This document shows positions 27,128-34,195 of a stretch of 34,782 bases of DNA, in pieces (positions within the stretch are counted from its first letter, which is position 1; every line of letters starts with the position of its first letter). Source of the stretch: a bacterium. Its GTDB lineage: Bacteria; Planctomycetota; Planctomycetia; Planctomycetales; Planctomycetaceae. The notes beneath the pieces are model-generated. The model worked only from the letters and a program-made list of their open reading frames with translations. It was not told the origin of the DNA and did no database searches. The DNA is taken from contig WGMU01000130.1 of the NCBI GenBank assembly GCA_016124895.1, forward strand, positions 1-34,782, in the 5' to 3' direction. The translations under genes were made by a program, and so were the position numbers.

Positions 27128-27436
27128 GAATTCTCAATCCGTCGCGGTTCCGGCGGAGCAGGGCAGCACCGAGGCGGCGACGGCATCGTTCGCCGCATCG
27201 AATTCCTCAAACCGCTGACAGTCTCCCCGCTGACCCAACGCCGAGGCGACTACGCCCCCTTCGGCCTGCAGGACGGAGCCAACGGAGCCATCGGCAACAA
27301 CACCCTGCAACGCGCCGGCAGTGACGAGCCCGAACACCTCGCCGGCCGCGCCCGAGTCGACATCAACGCTGGCGACGTCCTCACCATCGAAACCCCCGGC
27401 GGCGGCGGCTGGGGCAGCGTTGAATCGAATTCGTAG
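27128..27436 (+). pseudogene. 3' remnant of a hydantoinase B/5-oxoprolinase gene
   Basis: In this frame about 102 codons read EFSIRRGSGGAGQHRGGDG, then IEFLKPLTVSPLTQRRGDY, PFGLQDGANGAIGNNTL, and VLTIETPGGGGWGSVESNS before TAG. These are the conserved C-terminal blocks of the HyuB/oxoprolinase family. The intact family is about 500-600 residues as a separate B subunit and about 1,200 when fused. There is a TGA at 27068-27070 in the same frame, no start codon, and no homology further upstream, so only the C-terminus survives. The TAG stop (27434-27436) lies within the GTAG head of the adjoining REP-like repeat. Assignment is by motif recognition; the deleted part is not elsewhere in the window. 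Confidence 0.85.
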
Positions 27437-27466
27437 GCCGGATCAAGCGCAGCGCCGCTCCGGCAA
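27433..27466 (+). repeat. REP-like GTAG hairpin, copy 1
   Basis: GTAGGCCGGATCAAGCGCAG continues as CGCCGCTCCGGCAA. GCCGGA pairs with TCCGGC and the inner bases can pair further. It matches the inverted copy at 28824-28856 at 30 of 34 positions. The start resembles the E. coli REP end (GGCCTAC inverted), but no RAYT transposase gene is in the window. Confidence 0.8.
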
Positions 27467-27590
27467 TGCGTGTGGCCGGAACGTCGTCATTCCACACCTC
27501 AAGGCGGACTGCGGAAAATCTCGCGACGCGATTCATTTTCCTGAGATGTCCGGAAGCTACCGACGATAATAGAGGATGTAAGGGCAGCCG

Positions 27591-27639
27591 TTTTTGTTTG
27601 GCAGTCCCAATTTTCACCCGAATTTACGGGGGTATCCGC
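27591..27639 (+). promoter_or_regulatory. Leader repeat, copy 1
   Basis: TTTTTGTTTGGCAGTCCCAA followed by TTTTCACCCGAATTTACGGG leads into the ATG at 27640. It shares blocks in the same order and spacing with 27881-27931: TTGTTTG, CAATTT, CACCC, ATTTAC, GGG and GCATG. In the ungapped last 34 bases, 24 match. GGGGG may be the ribosome site. Confidence 0.65.
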
Positions 27640-27864
27640 ATGGCTGAGATTTCCAGAGAAACCCGCACCAACGCCTTTCACTGTCCACTCGCCGGAACAG
27701 TGGTCACTTTGTCGCGAGAGTTTCTGCTCATTCCCGGGCGGAGTCAGTGCGTCAGATTTGACTGTTCGATGAAGAATCAATGTGGCGTCGGAACACGTGA
27801 TTCCTGTGGTAATATCGGTTACGACTGGGACGTGTGCGTCCATCCCGACAGCCAAACCAAGTGA
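27640..27864 (+). CDS. Small cysteine-rich protein, probable zinc binder
   Basis: 74 residues, with no recognised family. Six cysteines lie at 15, 37, 42, 48, 56 and 66. The first is in FHCPLAGTVVTLSREF and the rest in QCVRFDCSMKNQCGVGTRDS and WDVCVHP. The spacing, with CPLxG at one end and W.VC.HP at the other, suggests one or two small metal-binding knuckles and a cytoplasmic protein, since there is no signal peptide. The gene begins at an ATG directly after a leader sequence duplicated before the next gene. It has lower GC than its surroundings. It may be paired with the HEPN-like gene 67 bases downstream, but each has its own leader, and no functional link is proven. Confidence 0.6.
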   Translation: MAEISRETRTNAFHCPLAGTVVTLSREFLLIPGRSQCVRFDCSMKNQCGVGTRDSCGNIGYDWDVCVHPDSQTK

Positions 27865-27880
27865 TCCACAGCCGTCATAG

Positions 27881-27931
27881 TTCTTGTTTGTCGCATCCTC
27901 AATTTACACCCACATTTACAAGGGCAATTGC
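27881..27931 (+). promoter_or_regulatory. Leader repeat, copy 2
   Basis: TTCTTGTTTGTCGCATCCTC followed by AATTTACACCCACATTTACA runs into the ATG at 27932. It is a diverged direct repeat of 27591-27639, just 17 bases after the preceding stop. AAGGG may be the ribosome site. Confidence 0.65.
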
Positions 27932-28591
27932 ATGTCGCACGCGACGGATAAAATGATTGAAAACCTCCGCTTTTACGTGAAAGAGCGTCAGCTCGGAATC
28001 GCTGAGAAACTGGCAGAGGACTTCACCAGAGACACACCGCCTTTTAATCACTCTGGGTTCGTCATTCTCTCGATCGTAGCTGCCTATTTTGAGATGATTC
28101 GGCAGTTCGATAAGGGAGAGAGTAGTTATGTGGAGAGGGAAAACGGCAAGGGGTATGACTCAAAGAGTCGAAAGTTCTTCATTGAAGGCTTCAAACTCGT
28201 ATATGACAAAACGGAGCTTAGCGACAAGGAAATCGGGCAGATCTATTCTGTCGTGCGGTGCGGTATGTATCACGGCGGAATGCCGAAAGTTGGGTGTCAT
28301 CTGTCTCGAAACTTCAGGTCAGGCATTCATCTGTGCAAAGGCGAGGTTCATATTAACCCCGCCGAGATGGTTAGGGAGGTCAAAGAGCACTTTGATCGGT
28401 ATATCGCCTCACTCGTTCCAGAATCAGATTTGCTGACGAACTTCGAGAAAATGTGCGAGATCGTTGGACTGGACACCGAGCCTCAGCATGAAACCTGGTG
28501 CGATAAACTCTCTAATGTGACGACGACGAGTTCTAATCCGGCTGACAAAGGGAAAGAGCCCCAGAAGCATCGAACGGAGACGGAGCAGTAA
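27932..28591 (+). CDS. Uncharacterised HEPN-like helical protein
   Basis: 219 residues, mostly helical, with no signal peptide and a disordered Ser/Thr/Lys/Glu-rich tail after about residue 195. The central part reads FVILSIVAAYFEMIRQF, then FFIEGFKLVYDKT, then IYSVVRCGMYHGGMP. Arg109 and His114 form R-X4-H within a helix, the pattern of HEPN ribonucleases and their relatives. The surrounding helix-loop layout also fits. HEPN proteins occur in toxin-antitoxin and abortive-infection systems as well as in non-defence roles. Codon use is AT-rich compared with neighbours: one 60-base line (28081-28140) is 45% GC, against 67% for a line in the adjacent DUF1501 gene. Recent transfer is therefore likely. 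The HEPN assignment is inference from the motif. Confidence 0.6.
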   Translation: MSHATDKMIENLRFYVKERQLGIAEKLAEDFTRDTPPFNHSGFVILSIVAAYFEMIRQFDKGESSYVERENGKGYDSKSRKFFIEGFKLVYDKTELSDKEIGQIYSVVRCGMYHGGMPKVGCHLSRNFRSGIHLCKGEVHINPAEMVREVKEHFDRYIASLVPESDLLTNFEKMCEIVGLDTEPQHETWCDKLSNVTTTSSNPADKGKEPQKHRTETEQ

Positions 28592-28751
28592 TTCGCAGAG
28601 GACTCACGCCGGGTGGCGCCCAGGGTCGGTGATCGAAGTGGTTGAGGCGCGTCGGCGTCACCTCGGCGCGTCTTGGAATGAAGATTTCCCGACTTCAGAC
28701 GTCGTCCTTCGTGCTTCAGGGCGTGCGACCCGGCCACCACGGTGCGTGCTG

Positions 28752-28793
28752 CCGGGGTTTCGGTCGTGCCTCGCTCCAACCACCGGCCACCCT
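28752..28793 (-). repeat. Two-armed palindromic element, half copy
   Basis: CCGGGGTTTCGGTCGTGCCT continues as CGCTCCAACCACCGGCCACC. This is one arm (the GGAGCGAGGC type, inverted) of the element at 19100 and 30629. The partner arm is missing or decayed to a CCGGCCACCACGG-like stretch upstream (28730-28742). Confidence 0.65.
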
Positions 28794-28823
28794 GTGAACT
28801 GCCCTATTCGCTCACGTTGCGGA

Positions 28824-28856
28824 TTGCCGGAACGGCGCTTCGCTTGGTCGGCCTAC
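28824..28856 (-). repeat. REP-like GTAG hairpin, copy 2 (inverted)
   Basis: On the - strand this reads GTAGGCCGACCAAGCGAAGC then GCCGTTCCGGCAA, 30 of 34 positions identical to copy 1. Its GTAG head begins 2 bases after the DUF1501 stop codon. Together with copy 1 it brackets the two orphan genes in inverted orientation. Confidence 0.8.
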
Positions 28857-28858
28857 GA

Positions 28859-30307
28859 TCACGCGAGGATGTCCTGCAGGACTTCGCCGGCGACGTCGGT
28901 CAGGCGGAAGTCGCGGCCGTTGAAGCGGTAGGTCAGGTCGGTGTGGCGGATGCCCATCTGGTGCAGCACCGTCGCATGAATGTCATGCACGTTGACGCGG
29001 TTCTCGACGGACTTGTAGCCAAACTCGTCTGACGCTCCATACTGCGTGCCTCCCTTGAAGCCGCCGCCGGCGAACCAGGTGGTGAAGGCGTTCGGGTTGT
29101 GGTCTCGGCCGCCGGAACCCTGCGAGTCTGACGTGCGACCGAATTCACCGCCGTAGATGACGATCGTGTCGTCGAACAGGCCGCGTTGTTTCAGGTCGGC
29201 CAGCAGAGCGCCGGTCGGCTGGTCGACAGTTGCGCCGCAGGCTCGGTGGTTGCCGTTGATGTCGTTGTGGCCGTCCCACGGGACGTCGCTGACCGCGCCA
29301 CCCGGAGTGTTCGGACACGAGGCGAAGATCTGGACGAACCGAACGCCGCGTTCGACGAGCCGGCGAGCGATCAGGCACTGGCGGCCATAGTCTTTCGATT
29401 CGTTGCGGTTCAGGCCGTAGGCCTCCTGAATGTGCTCAGGTTCCTGCGACAGGTCGAAGGCTTCAGGAGCGGCTGTCTGCATTCGGTAGGCGAGTTCAAA
29501 CGACTCCAGCCGGGCGTTGAGGTCGCGGTCGAAGGGACGCTTCTCCGCGTGCTTCGCGTTGGCCGAGTTGAGAACGTCGAGCAGCGAGCGTTGCTGGCCG
29601 TCGGTCAGCTCGCCGGGCCGGGCGAGGTTGTCGATCGGTGTGCCGCTGCGTGGATCGAGTGACGTTGCCTGGTAGACCGACGGCAGGAAGCCGGATGACC
29701 AGATGGGATCACCGCCGCGCGGTTTCGTACCGTGCATGACGACGTAGGCTGGCAGGTTGGCGTTCTCACTGCCCAGACCGTACGTCAGCCACGAACCCAT
29801 GCTCGGAAAGCCCTGGCGGATCATGCCCGAGTTGAACTCAAGCATTGCCGGTGTGTGATTGTTCGACTGCGAGTAGCACGAGTAGACGAACGCGATGTCG
29901 TCAACGTGCTTCGAGATTTCTGGGAAGATTTCCGACGTCCACGCACCGGATTCGCCGTGCTGAGTCCACTTGAACGGCGACTTCAGGCAGTTGCCGCTGG
30001 TCGTGAAGAAGCCGGTCTTCGGATCGGCTCCGGCGAGCGGCGTGCCGTCGCGTTTCTGCAGCTCCGGCTTGTAATCGAACGTGTCGACCTGGGAGGGGCT
30101 TCCGGTCTGAAAGAGCCAGATTACGGCCTTCGCCTTCGGTGCGAACTGCGAGGGCTTTTCAGCCAGCGGATTCGACGGCTTTGAGTCAGCAGCGAGGACG
30201 CCTTCCTGGTGCAGCAGGCTGGTCAGCGCGAGCGATCCGCAACCGAGGCCGGCCTTCTGCAGGAAGTCACGGCGGGAAGACGAGGTTTCAAAGGCGTGAT
30301 GTGTCAT
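28859..30307 (-). CDS. DUF1501 family Tat-exported protein (second copy)
   Basis: 482 residues. The Tat motif SSRRDFLQKAGLGCGSLALT starts at residue 10. Family blocks are AVIWLFQTGSPSQVDTFDYK, YSCYSQSNNHTPAMLEFNSG, IWSSGFLPSVYQAT, GRQCLIARRLVERGVRFVQI, DVPWDGHNDI, DDTIVIYGGEFGRT and GRDHNPNAFTTWFAGGG. This is the longer DUF1501 subtype. It is clearly diverged from the 447-residue copy at 13444 and is no recent duplicate. It lies downstream of the 1144-residue DUF1549 gene on the same strand, across a 453-base gap filled with palindromic repeats. The likely role is a Tat-exported hydrolase-fold partner of that protein. Confidence 0.95.
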   Translation of the reverse strand: MTHHAFETSSSRRDFLQKAGLGCGSLALTSLLHQEGVLAADSKPSNPLAEKPSQFAPKAKAVIWLFQTGSPSQVDTFDYKPELQKRDGTPLAGADPKTGFFTTSGNCLKSPFKWTQHGESGAWTSEIFPEISKHVDDIAFVYSCYSQSNNHTPAMLEFNSGMIRQGFPSMGSWLTYGLGSENANLPAYVVMHGTKPRGGDPIWSSGFLPSVYQATSLDPRSGTPIDNLARPGELTDGQQRSLLDVLNSANAKHAEKRPFDRDLNARLESFELAYRMQTAAPEAFDLSQEPEHIQEAYGLNRNESKDYGRQCLIARRLVERGVRFVQIFASCPNTPGGAVSDVPWDGHNDINGNHRACGATVDQPTGALLADLKQRGLFDDTIVIYGGEFGRTSDSQGSGGRDHNPNAFTTWFAGGGFKGGTQYGASDEFGYKSVENRVNVHDIHATVLHQMGIRHTDLTYRFNGRDFRLTDVAGEVLQDILA

Positions 30308-30361
30308 TTGAGCTTCTTATCCTGGGGCTGCCAGATGTCTGGTAGATGTGTTGTGCGATTT

Positions 30362-30455
30362 GAACCGCAACGCGGTTCCAGAACGAAGCCTGGGGTCGCG
30401 GCGCAGCCGCGCACCCCAGGAACCAGATGAGGAAAACATCAACCCTGAAAGGGTT
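30362..30455 (+). repeat. Three-hairpin repeat, copy A
   Basis: Three stem-loops lie in order: GAACCGC-AAC-GCGGTTC (30362-30378), CCTGGGGT...ACCCCAGG (30389-30420), and AACCCT-GAA-AGGGTT (30441-30455). The unit matches copy B on the other strand, both in stems and in linking bases such as GAACGAAGCC versus GAACAAAGCC. Confidence 0.85.
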
Positions 30456-30480
30456 GCAGAGTCAGTCGTGTGGGTTCTGG

Positions 30481-30576
30481 AACCCTTTCAGGGTTCGGGT
30501 CTTTGTGGGCTGTGTTCCCGGGGTGGCGCCGCTGCGCGGCTGACCCCGGGCTTTGTTCTTTGACCCCGTTGGGGTC
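30481..30576 (-). repeat. Three-hairpin repeat, copy B (inverted)
   Basis: AACCCT-TTC-AGGGTT (30481-30495), CCCGGGGT...ACCCCGGG (30517-30550) and GACCCC-GTT-GGGGTC (30562-30576) mirror copy A in reverse order. Between the copies are only about 25 bases, so the pair could form one very long cruciform. Confidence 0.85.
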
Positions 30577-30628
30577 GTGTCGGCGTGTCTGTTGGCCAGG
30601 TTCAAGTAACGGGCGGCTGTGACGATTT

Positions 30629-30744
30629 GGGCGGCCGGGGCTGGACTGAGCCTGCGAAGGAAGCCCCGGCACTGTTTGAGTCTGGTTTTGGTTGTGTTCA
30701 GGTTCCGGGGCTTCGCTCGTGCCTCGCTCCAGCCCCGGCCACCC
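30629..30744. repeat. Two-armed palindromic element, copy 3 (full)
   Basis: The left arm contains CCGGGGCT-loop-AGCCCCGG with loop GGACTGAGCCTGCGAAGGA. The right arm has the same 8-bp stem and the loop TCGCTCGTGCCTCGCTCC. This is the best-preserved copy, with a 33-base spacer. It ends 17 bases after (downstream of) the stop of the 1144-residue DUF1549 gene. Confidence 0.9.
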
Positions 30745-30760
30745 GTCAGGTTGCTTTGTC

Positions 30761-33700
30761 TTAATCGACGTAAACGAACTCGTTCGTGCATAGGAGCAGG
30801 TGGCAGAAGTCGCGGAAGGCGAGGGTTTCGGCGTTGGCGTCTCCGCCTCGCTGGGATTTCTGCTGCCCGATGAATTCGGCCATTGAAGTGCGTTCGGCAT
30901 CCGTTGCCGGGCGGCTCAGGGCGAACTGGTAGGCCTGGTTGATTGCCTGATCGAGCGGGATGTCGGCAGCGGGTCCGACTCGCGCAGCGAGCTTGCCGGC
31001 CAGGTCGCGAACGATCGGCGAGTTCAGCAACGCGAGAGCCTGCGGCGCGACAGTGCTTTCTTCGCGGGAGCCGATGGCCTGCATCGTGCCGGGGGCGTCG
31101 AACAGTTGCAGCAGCGGGATGAGCTGGCTGCGTTTGACGGTGAAGTAGATGCTGCGTCGCGTGCTGCGCTGGTCGAGCGTGCCTTTGCCGAACTGCGTGC
31201 GATCGAGCGTTCCGCTCACGGCGAGCAGTTCGTCGCGGATGATTTCCGCTTCCAGTCGCCGGGACGCTCGTCGCCACAGCAGCAGGTTCTCGGGGTCGTG
31301 CTGTCGTCCGCTGTCGGTGACCTCGCCGGCCTGCATGTAGACAGCACTGGTCATGATCAGCTTGTGGATCGGCTTGAGCTTCCACTCCTGGCGGATCAGT
31401 TCGGCGGCCAGCCAGTCGAGCAGTTCCGGATGCGATGGCTCTTCGCCGCTGTTCCCGAAGTCGCTGGGCGTCGCCACGATGCCTCGTCCGAAGTGGTGGT
31501 GCCACAACCGGTTGACGATGACGCGAGCCAGCAGTTGGCCGCTGCCGTATTCGACGTCGGTCAGCCAGTCGGTCAGGCCCAGACGTCCGGCTCGCTGCTG
31601 TTGGGGGTTGGCGGGATCGGCGAGCCAGCGTTTCTCCTGATTCTCGCCCGTCATCAGCACCTGCAGAAAGCCGGGCTGAGCTTCGTCGAGTTTGTTGTCC
31701 GAGTTGCCTCGCCGCAGGTGGTAGACCTTGTAGGTGTCCTCGCCGAACTGGTACGTCGAGCCGCGAACTCGGGCGGCGAAGACGTTGGTCAGATCGGGCT
31801 TTGGCGTTTCGGTGTCGTCACGAAGCACGGTCTGGTTCAGGTGCAGCCATTCGAGGTCGAAGCCGCGATACCACTCGGACAGCCGGTTCTTCTGCGGATC
31901 GTTCCGCTGATCGGCGGCGACTTTGAGAATCGCGGTGACATCATCGGGCGTCTGTGCTGCCGAGGCCGCGAAGTAAAAGCCGGTCTTGCCGCCGCCGTTG
32001 ACGATCTTCATCAGAATCTCGTTGCGGCCTTTGGCGAGCTGGATCGTGACGTTCTCCTGGCCGGCGGCCGCGGTGTTGCGACCGACCTTCTTCGAGAGAA
32101 CCTCGCGACCATTGACCCACAGCTTGATGCCGTCGTCGCTGCCCAGTGACAGCGCGAGCACTCGCGGCTGGTCGACGTCGACGGTGCGGAACAGGTAGTT
32201 CGCGCAGTTCGTGCCCGTCAGGTGGTCGTTGTACGCGGTGCCGTCTTTCCAGTCGGGCTGCTCGGCCCACTTGAGCTTGCCGTCTTCAAACGTCTGATCG
32301 AGTCGCGTGTCGAGTTCCGGCGGAAAGACCTGGTCGAAGGCGACATCGAAGTTCGCGGCGGCGAACGGGCCGACGTGGTGCCAGGCGGCGAACCCCGGAA
32401 CGTCGCCGGACTGCACCGGAGTCGCCGCGAAGTAGAAGCCCGACGGGCCGCCGCCGTTGACGATCTTCATCAGCAGTTCGTTGCGGCCGGGCTTCAGCTT
32501 GACCTGCACGGTGTCCTGTCCGGCGGCGACGTCTCCGGCGGTCAGATTCGAGAGCACGGACTCGCCGTTGACCCAGACTTTGATCGCGTCGTCGCGGCCC
32601 AGCGACAGCGAGACCGTCTGCTCCTGCTGCGTCTCGATCGTGCGGAACAGGTAGTTGGCCGCGTTGTCGGTCGAGAACGGGTTGTGAATCGTGGCGTCGG
32701 CCCATTCGGGGTGCGGTGTCCACTTGAGCTTGCCGTCCTCGTAGGTCGCCGCCAGATCGACGGACGCTTCCGGAGCGAACGTCTGCTCGAAAGCCTTTTC
32801 AAAGCTCTCGGCTTTGAACGGCCCGACGTGCTGCCACTCGCTGAGTTTCAGCGGCGAGGTCTGCGTTGGCGTCTCCGGCTGCAGTTCCGCCAGCCAGGCG
32901 TTGAGAGCTTCGGGCAACTGCTGCTGTTCGTACTCGGTGCGGGCGGCGACCAGCGGTGCGTGAGCGGCGTCGAAGGCGGCCTTGTCGGCGGCGAACTTCT
33001 CCGGCTGCATGTTGATGCCGGTGTCGGAGAAGCCGACGTCCGCGAAGTTCGAGATCAGCCGGTAGTAATCGAACTGCGGCAGCGGATCGAACTTGTGGCT
33101 GTGGCAGCGGCTGCAGCCGACGGTCATGCCGAGCAGCGAGGTGCCCAGCGTGCTGGCGATATCGTCGAGCTGTTCGTAGCGGCTGCGTTCGCGTTCCTTC
33201 TGAGTCTGCTGCGTGGTGTACGGGCCGGCGACGAGGAACCCGGTCGCGGCGATCCGGTCAACGGCCGTGCGAGCTTCGTCGGTCGTCTTGACGTTGGCGT
33301 CGGTCAGCAGGTCGCCCGCCAGCTGCAGGCGGACGAACTCGTCATACGGCATGTCCGCATTCAACGCCCGGATGACGAAGTCGCGGTAGTGCCAGGCGTT
33401 CGGGCGGTCGCCGTCGAAGGCGTACCCGTTGCTCTCGGCGAAGCGGACGATGTCCAGCCAGTGGCGAGCCCAGCGTTCGCCGTAATGCTCGCTCTGCAGC
33501 AGGCGGTCGATCAGAGCGGCGTAGGCGGCCGCGGCGTCAGTCTCGTAGTCGGCGACAAATCGCTCGACATCGTCCGGTTCCGGCGGCAGGCCGATCAGAT
33601 CGAAATACGCGCGGCGGATGAGCGTTCGCGGCCCGGCGATCGCATTCGGAGTGACTCCGGCGGCTTCCTGTCGGTGGCGGATGTAGTTGTCGATCGGCGT

Positions 33701-34195
33701 CCGCAGCCAGGGCGAGTCAGCGACCTGCGGCGGCGGTGAGAGATTCAGCGGCTGAAACGACCAGTGCTCACGCCCGGCTTCGATATCGATCTCCGTGGTC
33801 GCGACGACGGCGGTCCCTTCACGCGGATCGGGGGCTCCCATTTCGATCCACTTGACGAAGTGCCCGATGATCTCGTCCGGCAGCTTGCCGGCAGGCGGCA
33901 TCTTGAAGCTGTCCTGCTTGAGCGCCGAAATGAGCAGACTCTCGCCCGGCTTCCCCGGCACCACCGCCGCCCCGCTCTCGCCCCCTTTGCGGCTGCCCTC
34001 GCGCGAATCGAGGAACAGATTGCCCTTGAGCTTCTTCTTTGTGACGGCCTCGGCGGAATGGCACTCGTAACAGTGCTTCACCAGCATCGGGCGAATCTTC
34101 GCCTCAAAGAAGTCGAGCCCCTTGCGATCCGTCTCAGCAGCGCTGGCCGCTGAGGTGCTGATAAGAAGAGCCAGTGCAATCAACAGTCTGGTCAT
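30761..34195 (-). CDS. DUF1549/DUF1553 cytochrome-type protein with N-terminal PSCyt1 domain and an internal tandem duplication
   Basis: 1144 residues, longer than is usual for the family. The signal peptide is MTRLLIALALLISTSAASAA. The PSCyt1-type heme motif Cys42-YE-Cys45-His46 lies in a short cytochrome-like domain that ends in KMPPAGKLPDEIIGHFVKWI. DUF1549 is about 165-385, with a second heme motif, Cys361-SR-Cys364-His365. Then come two tandem ~140-residue modules (about 453-593 and 604-745). They share WQHVGPFKAESFEKAFEQTF versus WHHVGPFAAANFDVAFDQVF, ANYLFRT, KVWVNGESVLS versus KLWVNGREVLS, and LMKIVNGGG. DUF1553 follows at about 850-1120 (VIVNRLWHHHFGRGIVATPS; APQALALLNSPIVRDLA). First gene of an operon with DUF1501, followed by a repeat-filled gap. 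The substrate is unknown. Confidence 0.95.
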   Translation of the reverse strand: MTRLLIALALLISTSAASAAETDRKGLDFFEAKIRPMLVKHCYECHSAEAVTKKKLKGNLFLDSREGSRKGGESGAAVVPGKPGESLLISALKQDSFKMPPAGKLPDEIIGHFVKWIEMGAPDPREGTAVVATTEIDIEAGREHWSFQPLNLSPPPQVADSPWLRTPIDNYIRHRQEAAGVTPNAIAGPRTLIRRAYFDLIGLPPEPDDVERFVADYETDAAAAYAALIDRLLQSEHYGERWARHWLDIVRFAESNGYAFDGDRPNAWHYRDFVIRALNADMPYDEFVRLQLAGDLLTDANVKTTDEARTAVDRIAATGFLVAGPYTTQQTQKERERSRYEQLDDIASTLGTSLLGMTVGCSRCHSHKFDPLPQFDYYRLISNFADVGFSDTGINMQPEKFAADKAAFDAAHAPLVAARTEYEQQQLPEALNAWLAELQPETPTQTSPLKLSEWQHVGPFKAESFEKAFEQTFAPEASVDLAATYEDGKLKWTPHPEWADATIHNPFSTDNAANYLFRTIETQQEQTVSLSLGRDDAIKVWVNGESVLSNLTAGDVAAGQDTVQVKLKPGRNELLMKIVNGGGPSGFYFAATPVQSGDVPGFAAWHHVGPFAAANFDVAFDQVFPPELDTRLDQTFEDGKLKWAEQPDWKDGTAYNDHLTGTNCANYLFRTVDVDQPRVLALSLGSDDGIKLWVNGREVLSKKVGRNTAAAGQENVTIQLAKGRNEILMKIVNGGGKTGFYFAASAAQTPDDVTAILKVAADQRNDPQKNRLSEWYRGFDLEWLHLNQTVLRDDTETPKPDLTNVFAARVRGSTYQFGEDTYKVYHLRRGNSDNKLDEAQPGFLQVLMTGENQEKRWLADPANPQQQRAGRLGLTDWLTDVEYGSGQLLARVIVNRLWHHHFGRGIVATPSDFGNSGEEPSHPELLDWLAAELIRQEWKLKPIHKLIMTSAVYMQAGEVTDSGRQHDPENLLLWRRASRRLEAEIIRDELLAVSGTLDRTQFGKGTLDQRSTRRSIYFTVKRSQLIPLLQLFDAPGTMQAIGSREESTVAPQALALLNSPIVRDLAGKLAARVGPAADIPLDQAINQAYQFALSRPATDAERTSMAEFIGQQKSQRGGDANAETLAFRDFCHLLLCTNEFVYVD

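Larger units (their letters stand above)
30308..30760. other. Intra-operon gap filled by repeats
   Basis: This 453-base gap separates the DUF1549 and DUF1501 genes. It is almost wholly palindromic: two inverted copies of a three-hairpin repeat (30362-30576) followed by a two-armed element (30629-30744). I see no gene; open frames here are by-products of the repeats. Confidence 0.8.

Noticed and set aside
26956-27210. - strand frame (84 residues) in the degenerate region
   Set aside because: It runs opposite the oxoprolinase remnant and the hairpins; the composition is rich in Arg, Pro, Cys and His as in repeat-derived frames.
30439-30900. Frames across the repeat-filled gap before the DUF1549 stop
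   Set aside because: They are translations of the palindromic repeats and lack start context.
31106-33739. Two long + strand frames (347 and 505 residues) opposite the 1144-residue DUF1549 gene
   Set aside because: Val/Arg/Gly-rich mirror translations; the - strand protein has heme motifs, signal peptide and repeated modules.
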